Of a DNA stretch of 22,184 bases, positions 5,572 to 12,337 are shown piece after piece. The stretch covers positions 1 to 22,184 of the forward strand of contig CALCMD010000081.1 of assembly GCA_937965795.1 (NCBI GenBank). The letters run 5' to 3'. The position numbers were made by a program, and so were the translations under genes. The notes beneath the pieces are model-generated. The model worked only from the letters and a program-made list of their open reading frames with translations. It was not told the DNA's origin and did not search any database. Each line of letters starts with the position of its first letter. Position 1 is the first letter of the stretch. The DNA is from an uncultured Lachnospiraceae bacterium. GTDB taxonomy: Bacteria; Bacillota; Clostridia; Lachnospirales; Lachnospiraceae.

Positions 5572-6962
5572 TATTTCAGAGAAGAAACCCTTCTCACATA
5601 TTTAAATCCTGACGACCACGCCTCGCCTGCCACAACGCCATTTTTACTGGAAGAGCAATGCGCTACCAAAAGGCTGCCGTCCTCGTTTTTTCCGATTACA
5701 AGTCCTACATGGTTCTGGTCGCCTGCCACCGGAGAATTATAAAATACCAGATCGCCTGGCTTCGCGTCTTTGCTTTCTATCATCTCTGAGGCATTCCACT
5801 GCGTCGTCGTGTGATTGCCGATGCCTCCGTCCGTCTTGCCCAGTCCATTGTAATAAGACCAGCAGACGAACCCACTGCAATCCAGCCCATAATTTCTCTG
5901 CGTTCCTGTAGACTTACTTCCGCCTGCCGTCACAGTCATAGGATTTCCCCACAGAGAATCCCATCCGATCGCATAGGACTTTCCGCCCCAGAAATAACCT
6001 ACCTTTCCGATCAGGCTGCATGCTGCGGAAACGATGGCAACACGTTCCTCTGACACATCCGCTCCCACTTCGCCCCGCACAAAACCCTTTGCAGCCGTTA
6101 CGATCGCACACAGCTTTTTGCACTCGTCACTCGTATATTTCTCAAGAATCTCTGTCTCATCTACATCCAGATTCTTTAATTCCGCATAATCCTTTACCGT
6201 CAGCGCACAAATTTCGGCTCCCAGTTCCACTTCTTTGGAAAGCTTATTCGTAATGCTGGAGTCGCTGCGGATATTCATCAGGAAAAATATTTTCTCCAGC
6301 TCTTCTTTTGCTTTCCCATCCAGAATCATTTCTCTGCTTCCGGTCTCCTGCCGGGTACGCAGTACATAAACCGCCAGAACATCCTGCCAGTTCTTCGCAT
6401 GAAACTCCTCCGGCCTTGTCAGCCACTGTCTGAAATCTTCCTCGATCTCATCCATGACTTTCGAAAATCCATCCGCAAAAGTCAGGTAATAAGTACCCGA
6501 AAGCGCATCCAGATAAATACCGTTTCCTGCAATGATGTTTGTAGTCAGATCTGCATTGGAATCCGAATGATCTTCCTGCTCTTCTTCCCCCTGCGGTTTT
6601 TCAATCACCTGAAGCTCTTCGTTCATTTCATCAACTTCCACGACTGGTATCTCCTGATCTGTTTCTGTTTCCGATTCTGATTCTGACTCTGTTTCCGTAG
6701 TCTTTGTCTCACTCTCTCCAGGCGCTTCCGACTGTGTCTGCGTTTCTGTCTGCTGCTCTGTCTGCGATTCGCTCTGCGCATTCGTCTCGCTCTCTGTCTG
6801 CATCTGTGTTTCCTGCTCCGTATGTTCCTCTGTCACAGGCTCCGTATCTTCTTTTATCTCTGCTGCTTTCTCCGTGGCAAACGCCGTTTGAGACACTGAC
6901 AGAACCATCGCTCCCGTCAGAACCAGACATCCCAGTGTCTTTCTCAATCTCTTAAACTTCAT
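5571..6962 (-). CDS. Secreted NlpC/P60-family peptidoglycan hydrolase
   Basis: The product is probably an exported cysteine peptidase cutting peptide stems of peptidoglycan (463 residues). It has a signal peptide (1-29, basic start, hydrophobic core, AFA before residue 30). A long Glu/Thr/Ser/Gln-rich low-complexity segment (about 38-107) is followed by an uncharacterised middle region (about 135-300) and a C-terminal NlpC/P60 domain (about 305-463). The catalytic residues are visible: Cys362 in LDCSGFV, His418 in NHVGLVIG and His435 in AHCSSS. KPGDLVFY (401-408) is another hallmark. The ATG at 6962 has CAGGAG about seven bases upstream. The acidic segment could span the wall. The stop codon lies inside the target duplication of the palindromic element, which kept the reading frame intact. 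Substrate bond and role are not determinable from sequence. Confidence 0.9.
   Translation of the reverse strand: MKFKRLRKTLGCLVLTGAMVLSVSQTAFATEKAAEIKEDTEPVTEEHTEQETQMQTESETNAQSESQTEQQTETQTQSEAPGESETKTTETESESESETETDQEIPVVEVDEMNEELQVIEKPQGEEEQEDHSDSNADLTTNIIAGNGIYLDALSGTYYLTFADGFSKVMDEIEEDFRQWLTRPEEFHAKNWQDVLAVYVLRTRQETGSREMILDGKAKEELEKIFFLMNIRSDSSITNKLSKEVELGAEICALTVKDYAELKNLDVDETEILEKYTSDECKKLCAIVTAAKGFVRGEVGADVSEERVAIVSAACSLIGKVGYFWGGKSYAIGWDSLWGNPMTVTAGGSKSTGTQRNYGLDCSGFVCWSYYNGLGKTDGGIGNHTTTQWNASEMIESKDAKPGDLVFYNSPVAGDQNHVGLVIGKNEDGSLLVAHCSSSKNGVVAGEAWSSGFKYVRRVSSLK
6642..6851 (-). repeat. Low-complexity Glu/Thr/Ser/Gln coding repeat
   Basis: About 70 codons of the NlpC/P60 gene are built from short irregular repeats of ACAGA/GAG/TCNGA type, giving runs such as TESETNAQSESQTEQQTETQ. 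On the plus strand it shows as many TCTG and TTTC units. Such tracts change length easily by slippage and recombination, so length may differ between strains. Confidence 0.8.
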
Positions 6963-7030
6963 ATCTACTCCTGTCTATGTTCTTCGCAAATTCCCGTCTG
7001 AGATGTGTAAAGCTTCTTTATCTTCTATAC

Positions 7031-7059
7031 ATAGTAAACCATTTTTTCCCATAATGCAA
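7031..7059 (-). promoter_or_regulatory. Promoter of the NlpC/P60 gene
   Basis: TTGCAT (7054-7059), a 17-base spacer and TACTAT (7031-7036) lie about 70 bases upstream of the ATG at 6962. The rest of the gap 6963-7224 holds this leader and, near 7121-7156, the terminator of the neighbouring gene; I see nothing else in it. Confidence 0.6.
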
Positions 7060-7120
7060 GAAAATCACAAAGAATTCACGAAATCTCCCCGCGGCTTCTT
7101 TTTTCTGACCTTCACTTTTT

Positions 7121-7156
7121 ATATAAAGAAACGACGCAGCCAAAGCCACGCCGTTT
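7121..7156 (-). terminator. Probable terminator of the secreted beta-rich protein gene
   Basis: On the minus strand AAACGGCG (7156-7149) pairs with CGTCGTTT (7136-7129) with one G-U pair, followed by CTTTATAT. It lies about 70 bases after the stop at 7225. The tail is U-rich but interrupted, so efficiency is uncertain. Confidence 0.5.
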
Positions 7157-7224
7157 TCGAAAGCGAATTCTCATTCTGTCAGATACTCACCGCCCGGAGC
7201 AGTTCTTTTTCCAAAATGCGCCGT

Positions 7225-8016
7225 TTACGCCTTCCACTTTAAGGTATAAACTCCGTTAATCCTTGAATCACTACTTCCACGATAAACTTTAATATAATAA
7301 GTTCCCACCGGAAGTTTCTTGCTTACCGTTCCGCTCATCGTAAACGGAACTTTTCTGTTCCATGAATATACTGTATAAGAACCTTTGATTTTTGTCCTTG
7401 TACTTCTGCTCGGAACAAATGTAGCGTACAGATATCCATTGGATAATGTCTCAAATTCCAGTTGAATCGTTGCCGGTTTCTTTAAGGTAATCTTATACCA
7501 GTCCACCTTTTTCGCAGACTCGCCAATCCCTACAACTCCTTTTTTCAGGGATTTCTTTTTCAGGGCGACCGCTTTCTTCTGCGTGCTTCCGCTCTTTTCA
7601 TCCCACTTTTTATATGCCGCGATCAAAGTATATTTATATGGCGTCTGGACTTTCAGTTGATAAGTTCCCTTGTTTACGCCAAACCCTAACTCCTGCATGG
7701 AAGCCACGGAGCTGGTCGCATTTACACTCTGCGTGTCCAGTACTTTTCCTTTTGCATTGCAAAGGGAAATCTGAAGCGGAAGTGTGTAGCTGCCGCTGAC
7801 CGCTACGCCGGAAACAGCAAGATACCCTGATTTCTTCACGGAAAACCTGTAATAATGTGTAATGCTGGCGTCCTCATCCGTATTGGCTATCGTCTGTCCA
7901 AGCGCAAGATTCTCCACCTTGTTCGCTGCAAATGTCGTCATTCCAAACAGCAGCGTCATCAGACATACACATGCCGCCATTCCTAAGAGTTTCTTAAGTC
8001 CATTCTTCTTTTTCAT
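7225..8016 (-). CDS. Secreted beta-rich protein with pre-peptidase C-terminal (PPC)-like repeats
   Basis: No specific function is recognised. The 263-residue product has a clear signal peptide (MKKK start, hydrophobic 10-28, TTFAA before about residue 32). Two similar beta-sandwich-like halves follow. The first (about 36-135) contains THYYRFSVKKSGYL and NKGTYQLKV. The second (about 160-263) contains VDWYKITLKKPATIQLEF and LPVGTYYIKVYRG...GVYTLKW. The pattern 'D/HxYxF/I...GTYxxxV...YTL' resembles PPC domains found on secreted proteases and surface proteins, but no catalytic domain is present. A Lys-rich linker (about 147-160) separates the halves. The ATG at 8016 has AAGGGGGAAG six to eight bases upstream; the longer in-frame start at 8106 would put extra residues before the signal peptide and overlap the promoter, so it is rejected. 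It could be a cell-surface or matrix-binding protein. Confidence 0.75.
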   Translation of the reverse strand: MKKKNGLKKLLGMAACVCLMTLLFGMTTFAANKVENLALGQTIANTDEDASITHYYRFSVKKSGYLAVSGVAVSGSYTLPLQISLCNAKGKVLDTQSVNATSSVASMQELGFGVNKGTYQLKVQTPYKYTLIAAYKKWDEKSGSTQKKAVALKKKSLKKGVVGIGESAKKVDWYKITLKKPATIQLEFETLSNGYLYATFVPSRSTRTKIKGSYTVYSWNRKVPFTMSGTVSKKLPVGTYYIKVYRGSSDSRINGVYTLKWKA

Positions 8017-8062
8017 GGTTCTTCCCCCTTCATATAAATTTAAATTGGTTAAATTCTCTTTC

Positions 8063-8091
8063 ATTTTATCACAAAGCCTCTTTACTGACAA
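8063..8091 (-). promoter_or_regulatory. Promoter of the secreted beta-rich protein gene
   Basis: TTGTCA (8086-8091), a 17-base spacer and TAAAAT (8063-8068) lie upstream of the ATG at 8016, giving a leader of about 40 nt. This supports the shorter start chosen for the gene. Confidence 0.65.
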
Positions 8092-8116
8092 GCACAATCT
8101 CCTCATTCACCTGATT

Positions 8117-8536
8117 TTAAACACCGAGACTCCCGTTGCCGGAACAGCCGTGTTTCTCTTCGCCGCAGGTATGCTCTCCGCAGGTATGCCCATGCTCATG
8201 CGCATGGTGTGAACAGCGCACATTTGGATTATAGTCCAGTTTTCCAGCCAGATATGCGTCCACTGCTTCATCCGCCTCTCCGGATACGCCGCCATATAAT
8301 TGGATTCCAGCCTGGGCAAGCGCAGCCTGTGCGCCTGCGCCAATGCCGCCGCAGATCAGCGTCTCTGCCCCTGCCTGTGCCAGAAAGCCGGATAAGGCTC
8401 CATGCCCCTGTCCATTGGTATCTGCCACTTGTGTTTTTACAACCTTCCCATTCTCAACATCGTAGAACTTAAACTGCTCTGTATGGCCAAAATGCTGAAA
8501 AACCATACCATTTTCATACGTTACCGCAATTCTCAT
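8117..8536 (-). CDS. NifX/NifB-type iron-molybdenum cofactor-binding domain protein with His/Cys-rich tail
   Basis: A 139-residue cytoplasmic protein. Residues 1-105 match the dinitrogenase iron-molybdenum cofactor family (PF02579): MRIAVTYENGMVFQHFGHT at the N-terminus, then ADTNGQGHGALSGFL and AETLICGGIGAGAQ. Members carry or store metal-sulfur clusters, and stand-alone copies are common in anaerobes without nitrogenase. The tail (107-131) packs seven His and four Cys into 25 residues (CSHHAHEHGHTCGEHTCG), suggesting binding of zinc, nickel, iron or another metal. The ATG at 8536 has AAAGGGGAT upstream. Neighbours do not suggest a cofactor pathway, so the metal and partner are unknown. Between it and efp lies a hairpin (8620-8655), so it may have its own promoter. 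Confidence 0.85.
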   Translation of the reverse strand: MRIAVTYENGMVFQHFGHTEQFKFYDVENGKVVKTQVADTNGQGHGALSGFLAQAGAETLICGGIGAGAQAALAQAGIQLYGGVSGEADEAVDAYLAGKLDYNPNVRCSHHAHEHGHTCGEHTCGEEKHGCSGNGSLGV

Positions 8537-8619
8537 CTGATAAATCCCCTTTCTGTTTCTTTTTCCTGAAAGATGCTTCCGATTCCGGATTATCTGCCAT
8601 ATTACCAGAACATAGCTGA

Positions 8620-8655
8620 AAACCGCCTGTTTTCTTATTCGAAAACAAACGGTTT
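8620..8655 (-). terminator. Probable efp terminator
   Basis: A 15-bp stem (8620-8634 with 8641-8655, two G-U pairs on the minus strand, 6-base loop) begins 15 bases after the efp stop. Its 3' side ends in GGTTTTC, so the U-tract is short. The long stem makes a terminator or a 3'-end stabiliser likely. Confidence 0.55.
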
Positions 8656-8670
8656 CTGACAGTTACGAAA

Positions 8671-9228
8671 TTAAACTCTGGACAGATATTCTCCAGTTCT
8701 GGTATCAATCTTCAGCCTGTCGCCTGTCTCCACAAACAGCGGTACATAAACAATGGCTCCGGTCTCCACGGTAGCCGGCTTTGTAGCTCCCTGCGCCGTG
8801 TCGCCTTTGAAGCCTGGCTCTGTCTCCGTAACCTCCAGTTCTACAAACAGCGGCGGCTCTACCGTAAATACGTTTCCATTGTGGGAACATACCTTAACCG
8901 TCTCATTCTCTTTTACAAATTTCAGAGCATCCCCGATGACGTCCTCAGCCAGTGCGATCTGCTCATAGGTTTCCATATCCATGAAATAAAATAAATCGCC
9001 ATCGTTGTAAAGATACTGCATGTCTACTCTGTCAATACGCGCCTGCGGGAATTTCTCTGTTGGTCTGAATGTTTTCTCTACCACACCGCCATTGATAATG
9101 TTTTTCAGCTTTGTACGAACAAAAGCAGCGCCTTTTCCCGGTTTTACATGCTGGAACTCAATAATCTGCATGATGTTTCCGTCAATTTCCAGTGTAATTC
9201 CATTTTTAAAATCTCCTGCTGATACCAT
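8671..9228 (-). CDS. efp: Elongation factor P
   Basis: EF-P binds ribosomes stalled on polyproline stretches and helps peptide bond formation. The 185-residue length and three-domain layout are typical: KOW-like domain I (1-64), OB domain II (about 66-128) and OB domain III (about 130-185). The tip loop VKPGKGAAFVRTK places Lys32 where the residue is modified in many bacteria (5-aminopentanol in Bacillus, beta-lysine in E. coli). No modification enzyme gene is visible here. The ATG at 9228 has AAGGAGGAA eight bases upstream. It follows the M24 peptidase gene, a pairing common in Firmicutes, but has its own promoter at 9328-9356. Confidence 0.97.
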   Translation of the reverse strand: MVSAGDFKNGITLEIDGNIMQIIEFQHVKPGKGAAFVRTKLKNIINGGVVEKTFRPTEKFPQARIDRVDMQYLYNDGDLFYFMDMETYEQIALAEDVIGDALKFVKENETVKVCSHNGNVFTVEPPLFVELEVTETEPGFKGDTAQGATKPATVETGAIVYVPLFVETGDRLKIDTRTGEYLSRV

Positions 9229-9327
9229 TTGATATTCCTCCTTAAACGAATCTTCCCTCTATTCCCATAATCTCATACTGTTTTGGAACACTTATCACCT
9301 TCCGCACAGTAACCATAGATGTAAATT

Positions 9328-9356
9328 ATTTTATAATAAAATCTCTTATATTTCAA
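9328..9356 (-). promoter_or_regulatory. efp promoter
   Basis: TTGAAA (9351-9356), a 17-base spacer and TAAAAT (9328-9333) sit just past the stop of the M24 peptidase gene and about 100 bases before the efp ATG. It would allow efp to be expressed separately from the upstream operon. Confidence 0.6.
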
Positions 9357-9363
9357 CTGTTTT

Positions 9364-10422
9364 TTACAGCTCGATCAATTCTTTTGGAGAATGGGTATAA
9401 TTCACACATCCTTTTTCCGTGACGCACACCAGATCCTCGATCCGGACGCCGCCAAACCCCGGAATATAAACGCCAGGCTCCACGGTTTCTGTCATGTTCT
9501 CAAAAAGCGTTTCCTGACATCTTGGAGAAAGTCTTGGCTCCTCATGAATCAGCAGTCCAACGCTGTGACCCAGTCCATGTCCAAAATATGCTCCATACCC
9601 TGCTTTCTCTATAATTCCTCTCGCCGCTGCATCCACCTGGCTTCCCGTCATTCCTGCCCGTATCACTTCAAGTGCGGCAAGCTGTGCCTGAAGAACGGTA
9701 TCATAAATTTCTTTCTGCTTTGCACCCGCTTTCCCCACGACTACGGTTCTGGTCATATCCGAACAGTATCCATCATAGATACACCCAAAATCCATTGTCA
9801 CGAAATCGCCTTTTTCTATCTTCTTTTCTGACGGAATCGCATGGGGCATCGCAGAATGAAGCCCGCTGGCAACAATGGTGTCAAAACTAGTTCCTGCCGC
9901 TCCGGCTTCTTTCATATAATATTCAAGCTTTGCGGCAATCTGAAGCTCTGTCATGCCCGGCCGCAGATCATTCAAAATCCGTTCAAACGCCAGGTCGCCG
10001 ATGGCTTCCGCTTTTTCGATCCTGGAAAGCTCTTCCTTCGTTTTCACCATCCGCAGACGATCCAACATATCTCCCGCCGGAATCCATTCGGTATCCGCAC
10101 ACTTTTCCTGAAGCTTCATAACATCTGCATATGTCAGATGCCGGTCCTCAAACAGCAGCCTCTTTGTACCTGTCTTTTGAATCAATTCTGCAAGGACGTC
10201 TCCAAAGCCTCTTTCTCCTCCGACTTCAATCACCTCAAAATGGGGCGCTTCCTCTTTGACCTGCGTCGTATAGCGGGAATCCACCAGCGCCCTCTGGTTC
10301 TCCGGTCTCAGGAATAAATACCCTTCTCCGCCCCGAAACCCGCTCAGATACCTCATATGATATGCGGATGACACCAGGATGGCATCCGCAGGAATTTTCT
10401 GTTTCCATACCTTATCTAACAT
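9364..10422 (-). CDS. M24-family Xaa-Pro aminopeptidase/dipeptidase
   Basis: A cytoplasmic metallopeptidase, probably removing N-terminal residues before proline or splitting Xaa-Pro dipeptides. The 352 residues comprise a creatinase-like N-terminal domain (about 1-125) and a pita-bread catalytic domain (about 130-350). All five dinuclear-metal ligands are visible: Asp211 (MDFG), Asp222 (SDMTRT), His286 (GHGLGH), Glu315 (VEPGVY) and Glu329 (VRIEDL). The ATG at 10422 overlaps the end of aroK by 11 bases and has AAAGGAAA upstream, so it is translated from the yqeG-aroK transcript. It is orthologous in position to the peptidase before efp in Bacillus. Exact specificity (PepP versus PepQ) is not decidable from sequence alone. 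Confidence 0.92.
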   Translation of the reverse strand: MLDKVWKQKIPADAILVSSAYHMRYLSGFRGGEGYLFLRPENQRALVDSRYTTQVKEEAPHFEVIEVGGERGFGDVLAELIQKTGTKRLLFEDRHLTYADVMKLQEKCADTEWIPAGDMLDRLRMVKTKEELSRIEKAEAIGDLAFERILNDLRPGMTELQIAAKLEYYMKEAGAAGTSFDTIVASGLHSAMPHAIPSEKKIEKGDFVTMDFGCIYDGYCSDMTRTVVVGKAGAKQKEIYDTVLQAQLAALEVIRAGMTGSQVDAAARGIIEKAGYGAYFGHGLGHSVGLLIHEEPRLSPRCQETLFENMTETVEPGVYIPGFGGVRIEDLVCVTEKGCVNYTHSPKELIEL

Positions 10423-10918
10423 ACGCCATAATTTCCTTTACGATCTGTTCAAAATCTTTATCATCCGTCTCCACACGGACGTCTGCCGCTTCGCCGTACA
10501 GTTCTCCCCTTGCGTCCATCAGGGTCTCGATCCGCTTCTTTAATTCTCCGCCCCGCAGCATAGGTCTGGTATCGTCGCCCTCCAGACGCCCGGTCAGTGT
10601 TTCCACCTTCGCCAGGAGATATACGACCGTTCCCAGCCGCTTTAAATACTCCCGGTTGATCTCCCTCACCGGAAGACCGCCGCCGACTGCGATGACTTTT
10701 CGCTCCTGCGCAGATAAAAGCTGTTTTAACACGGAGGTTTCCAGCTCCCGAAAATATTCCTCTCCATCTTCCCGGAAAATGTCATTAATCTTGCGCCCGG
10801 CCTGCTCCTCGATCATCCCGTCCGTATCCACAAAAGGAATTCCCATAGCGTTTGCCAGAGCTTTTCCCACGCTGCTTTTTCCGCAGCCCATAAAGCCTAT
10901 CAAAATCACATGATTCAT
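10412..10918 (-). CDS. aroK: Shikimate kinase
   Basis: It phosphorylates shikimate with ATP in the chorismate pathway for aromatic amino acids. The 168-residue protein has the P-loop GFMGCGKSS (8-16), DTD (31-33) for shikimate and magnesium, GGG (79-81) in the Walker B region, the lid arginine in DTRPM (116-120) and ARGELY (136-141). The start at 10918 overlaps the yqeG stop by four bases (ATGA), a translational-coupling arrangement, with AGAGGAAAAG within the end of yqeG. Its 3' end overlaps the M24 peptidase start. Other shikimate-pathway genes are not in the window. Confidence 0.95.
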   Translation of the reverse strand: MNHVILIGFMGCGKSSVGKALANAMGIPFVDTDGMIEEQAGRKINDIFREDGEEYFRELETSVLKQLLSAQERKVIAVGGGLPVREINREYLKRLGTVVYLLAKVETLTGRLEGDDTRPMLRGGELKKRIETLMDARGELYGEAADVRVETDDKDFEQIVKEIMAYVR

Positions 10919-11418
10919 TGTCTTTTCCTCTGTTTTTCATAAAAGTACAGCACGATTTTTTCCAGATAACGTTTCAGCACGATCTGTATCTCCTCTTTGG
11001 GATGAATGGGCTTTACCAGAATGGTCCGCATCCCCGCCCGTTTCGCTCCATACACGTCGGTAAAAAGCTGGTCTCCCACAAACAGAGCGTTTTTTTCCGT
11101 ACAGCCAATCAGCTCCATCGCCTTTTTATAATTCTTCACACCCGGCTTATGTGCGTTTTCAATAAAGTGCGCGCCCACCGCACCGGCAAAGGATTCTACT
11201 CTTGGGCGCTGATTATTGGAAATCAGGCAGGCTTCCATGCCCAGCTCTCTTAAATGGGCAAACAGATGTATGGCGCGCGCATCCGCAGGCGCGCCATGAG
11301 GTACCAGGGTATTGTCGACGTCAAATAACACGCCCCGGTATCCCTCTGCTCTCAGCCTGTCAAAATTGATGCTGTAAGTAGAATCCAGATATTCATCCGG
11401 ATAGAAACACTTAAACAT
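10915..11418 (-). CDS. yqeG: YqeG-family HAD (IIIA) phosphatase
   Basis: A cytoplasmic HAD-superfamily hydrolase of the YqeG/YqeG-IIIA family. The 167-residue protein has motif I DVDNT (33-37, nucleophile Asp33 and acid Asp35), motif II SNNQ (67-70), a candidate motif III lysine at K91 and the acidic motif GDQLFTD (115-121). The family has conserved members in Firmicutes, where yqeG sits in a cluster with aroE and ribosome-assembly genes; phosphatidylglycerophosphatase activity is proposed for some relatives. Here it leads into aroK with a 4-base overlap. The ATG at 11418 has AAAGAGGT upstream. Substrate is not determinable from sequence. Confidence 0.9.
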   Translation of the reverse strand: MFKCFYPDEYLDSTYSINFDRLRAEGYRGVLFDVDNTLVPHGAPADARAIHLFAHLRELGMEACLISNNQRPRVESFAGAVGAHFIENAHKPGVKNYKKAMELIGCTEKNALFVGDQLFTDVYGAKRAGMRTILVKPIHPKEEIQIVLKRYLEKIVLYFYEKQRKRQ

Positions 11419-11464
11419 GATGACCTCTTTCTGTTATATTCTCGACTTATCCGAAAAACTTTTT

Positions 11465-12319
11465 CTATTTTTCTAAAAACGCCAGCATCGCCGCATACCG
11501 GCACTTCATTTCCTCATATCCATGCTGATAAAATTCCCTGATGCTTTCCGGTTTTGACTCTGTACGGGAAATGGTTGGAATCTGTGGGCGGATGACAAAG
11601 ACCTTGCCTTCCTCCTCCCATTTTTCCACCAGCTCCAGCGTGCGGTTATATTGCACCGGCCGAAGGCAGAGACTCTTCGCCAGCTCCGGATATTTGCGGA
11701 ACGCCGCCCGGTAAAGAGCCGCTGACTTCGGGGACTCCTTTTTCCGGTATCCTTTATTCCTGGTTAAAATCAGCACATTTTTCCGCATCCCCTCTTTCAT
11801 GGAATGAATCAGCGGAATGGAATCTGCCAGTCCGCCGTCCAGATACGGCACGCCGTCCACCATCGTCATAGGCGCTGCCAGAGGCAGGCTGCTCGAAGCG
11901 CGGGCGGCCAGCATCAGACGTTCTTCATCCTCTTTTTCCGTCAGATACTCCGCCCTTCCCGTCAGACAGTTTGTCGCTACAATCTCAAGCTCCGTAGGGG
12001 ACGCAAAAAAAGCTTTGAAATCAAAAGGATGCTTCTCTCTGGGATCTTTGTCGTACAGCAAATCCATATCAAAAAGGCTCCCCGTCCGAATCGTTTTTTT
12101 CAGATCGATCAGCTTTCCATCATCTTCCCCTTCTCTTAACGTACATTCCAGCATCCGGCCTTTCTGTCCCGCCACAAAATTCAGGCCATTGCCCGCGCCG
12201 GCAGACACGCCGATCACTTTCTGAATCTGAAACTTCTTTTCCAGTAAAAAATCCAGTGCGCCTGCTGTAAAAACGCCGCGCAGCGCACCTCCCTCTAAAA
12301 TCATCGCTCCATGATACAT
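11465..12319 (-). CDS. Patatin-like phospholipase family protein
   Basis: A probable cytoplasmic acyl hydrolase of the bacterial YjjU/RssA-like patatin group, 284 residues. The catalytic features are clear: an oxyanion-hole GGALRG (10-15), the nucleophile elbow GVSAG with Ser39, and the Asp161-Gly-Gly dyad motif (LDGGLADSIP). No signal peptide or membrane segment is seen. The ATG at 12319 has GAAGGTG six bases upstream. It lies 18 bases downstream of alaA and 46 bases upstream of yqeG, so it probably shares the alaA transcript. Substrate and physiological role are unknown; involvement in lipid turnover is a family-level inference. Confidence 0.9.
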   Translation of the reverse strand: MYHGAMILEGGALRGVFTAGALDFLLEKKFQIQKVIGVSAGAGNGLNFVAGQKGRMLECTLREGEDDGKLIDLKKTIRTGSLFDMDLLYDKDPREKHPFDFKAFFASPTELEIVATNCLTGRAEYLTEKEDEERLMLAARASSSLPLAAPMTMVDGVPYLDGGLADSIPLIHSMKEGMRKNVLILTRNKGYRKKESPKSAALYRAAFRKYPELAKSLCLRPVQYNRTLELVEKWEEEGKVFVIRPQIPTISRTESKPESIREFYQHGYEEMKCRYAAMLAFLEK

Positions 12320-12337
12320 ATTTCACCTTCTACACGC

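Noticed and set aside
6640..6850. CRISPR or tandem-repeat array
   Set aside because: The repeated TCTG-like units are irregular, have no spacers and are in frame within the P60 gene; they are low-complexity coding sequence.
8514..8708. Minus-strand 64-codon frame between efp and the NifX-like gene
   Set aside because: It overlaps the end of efp, the terminator hairpin and the ribosome binding site of the next gene, and has no start signal of its own.
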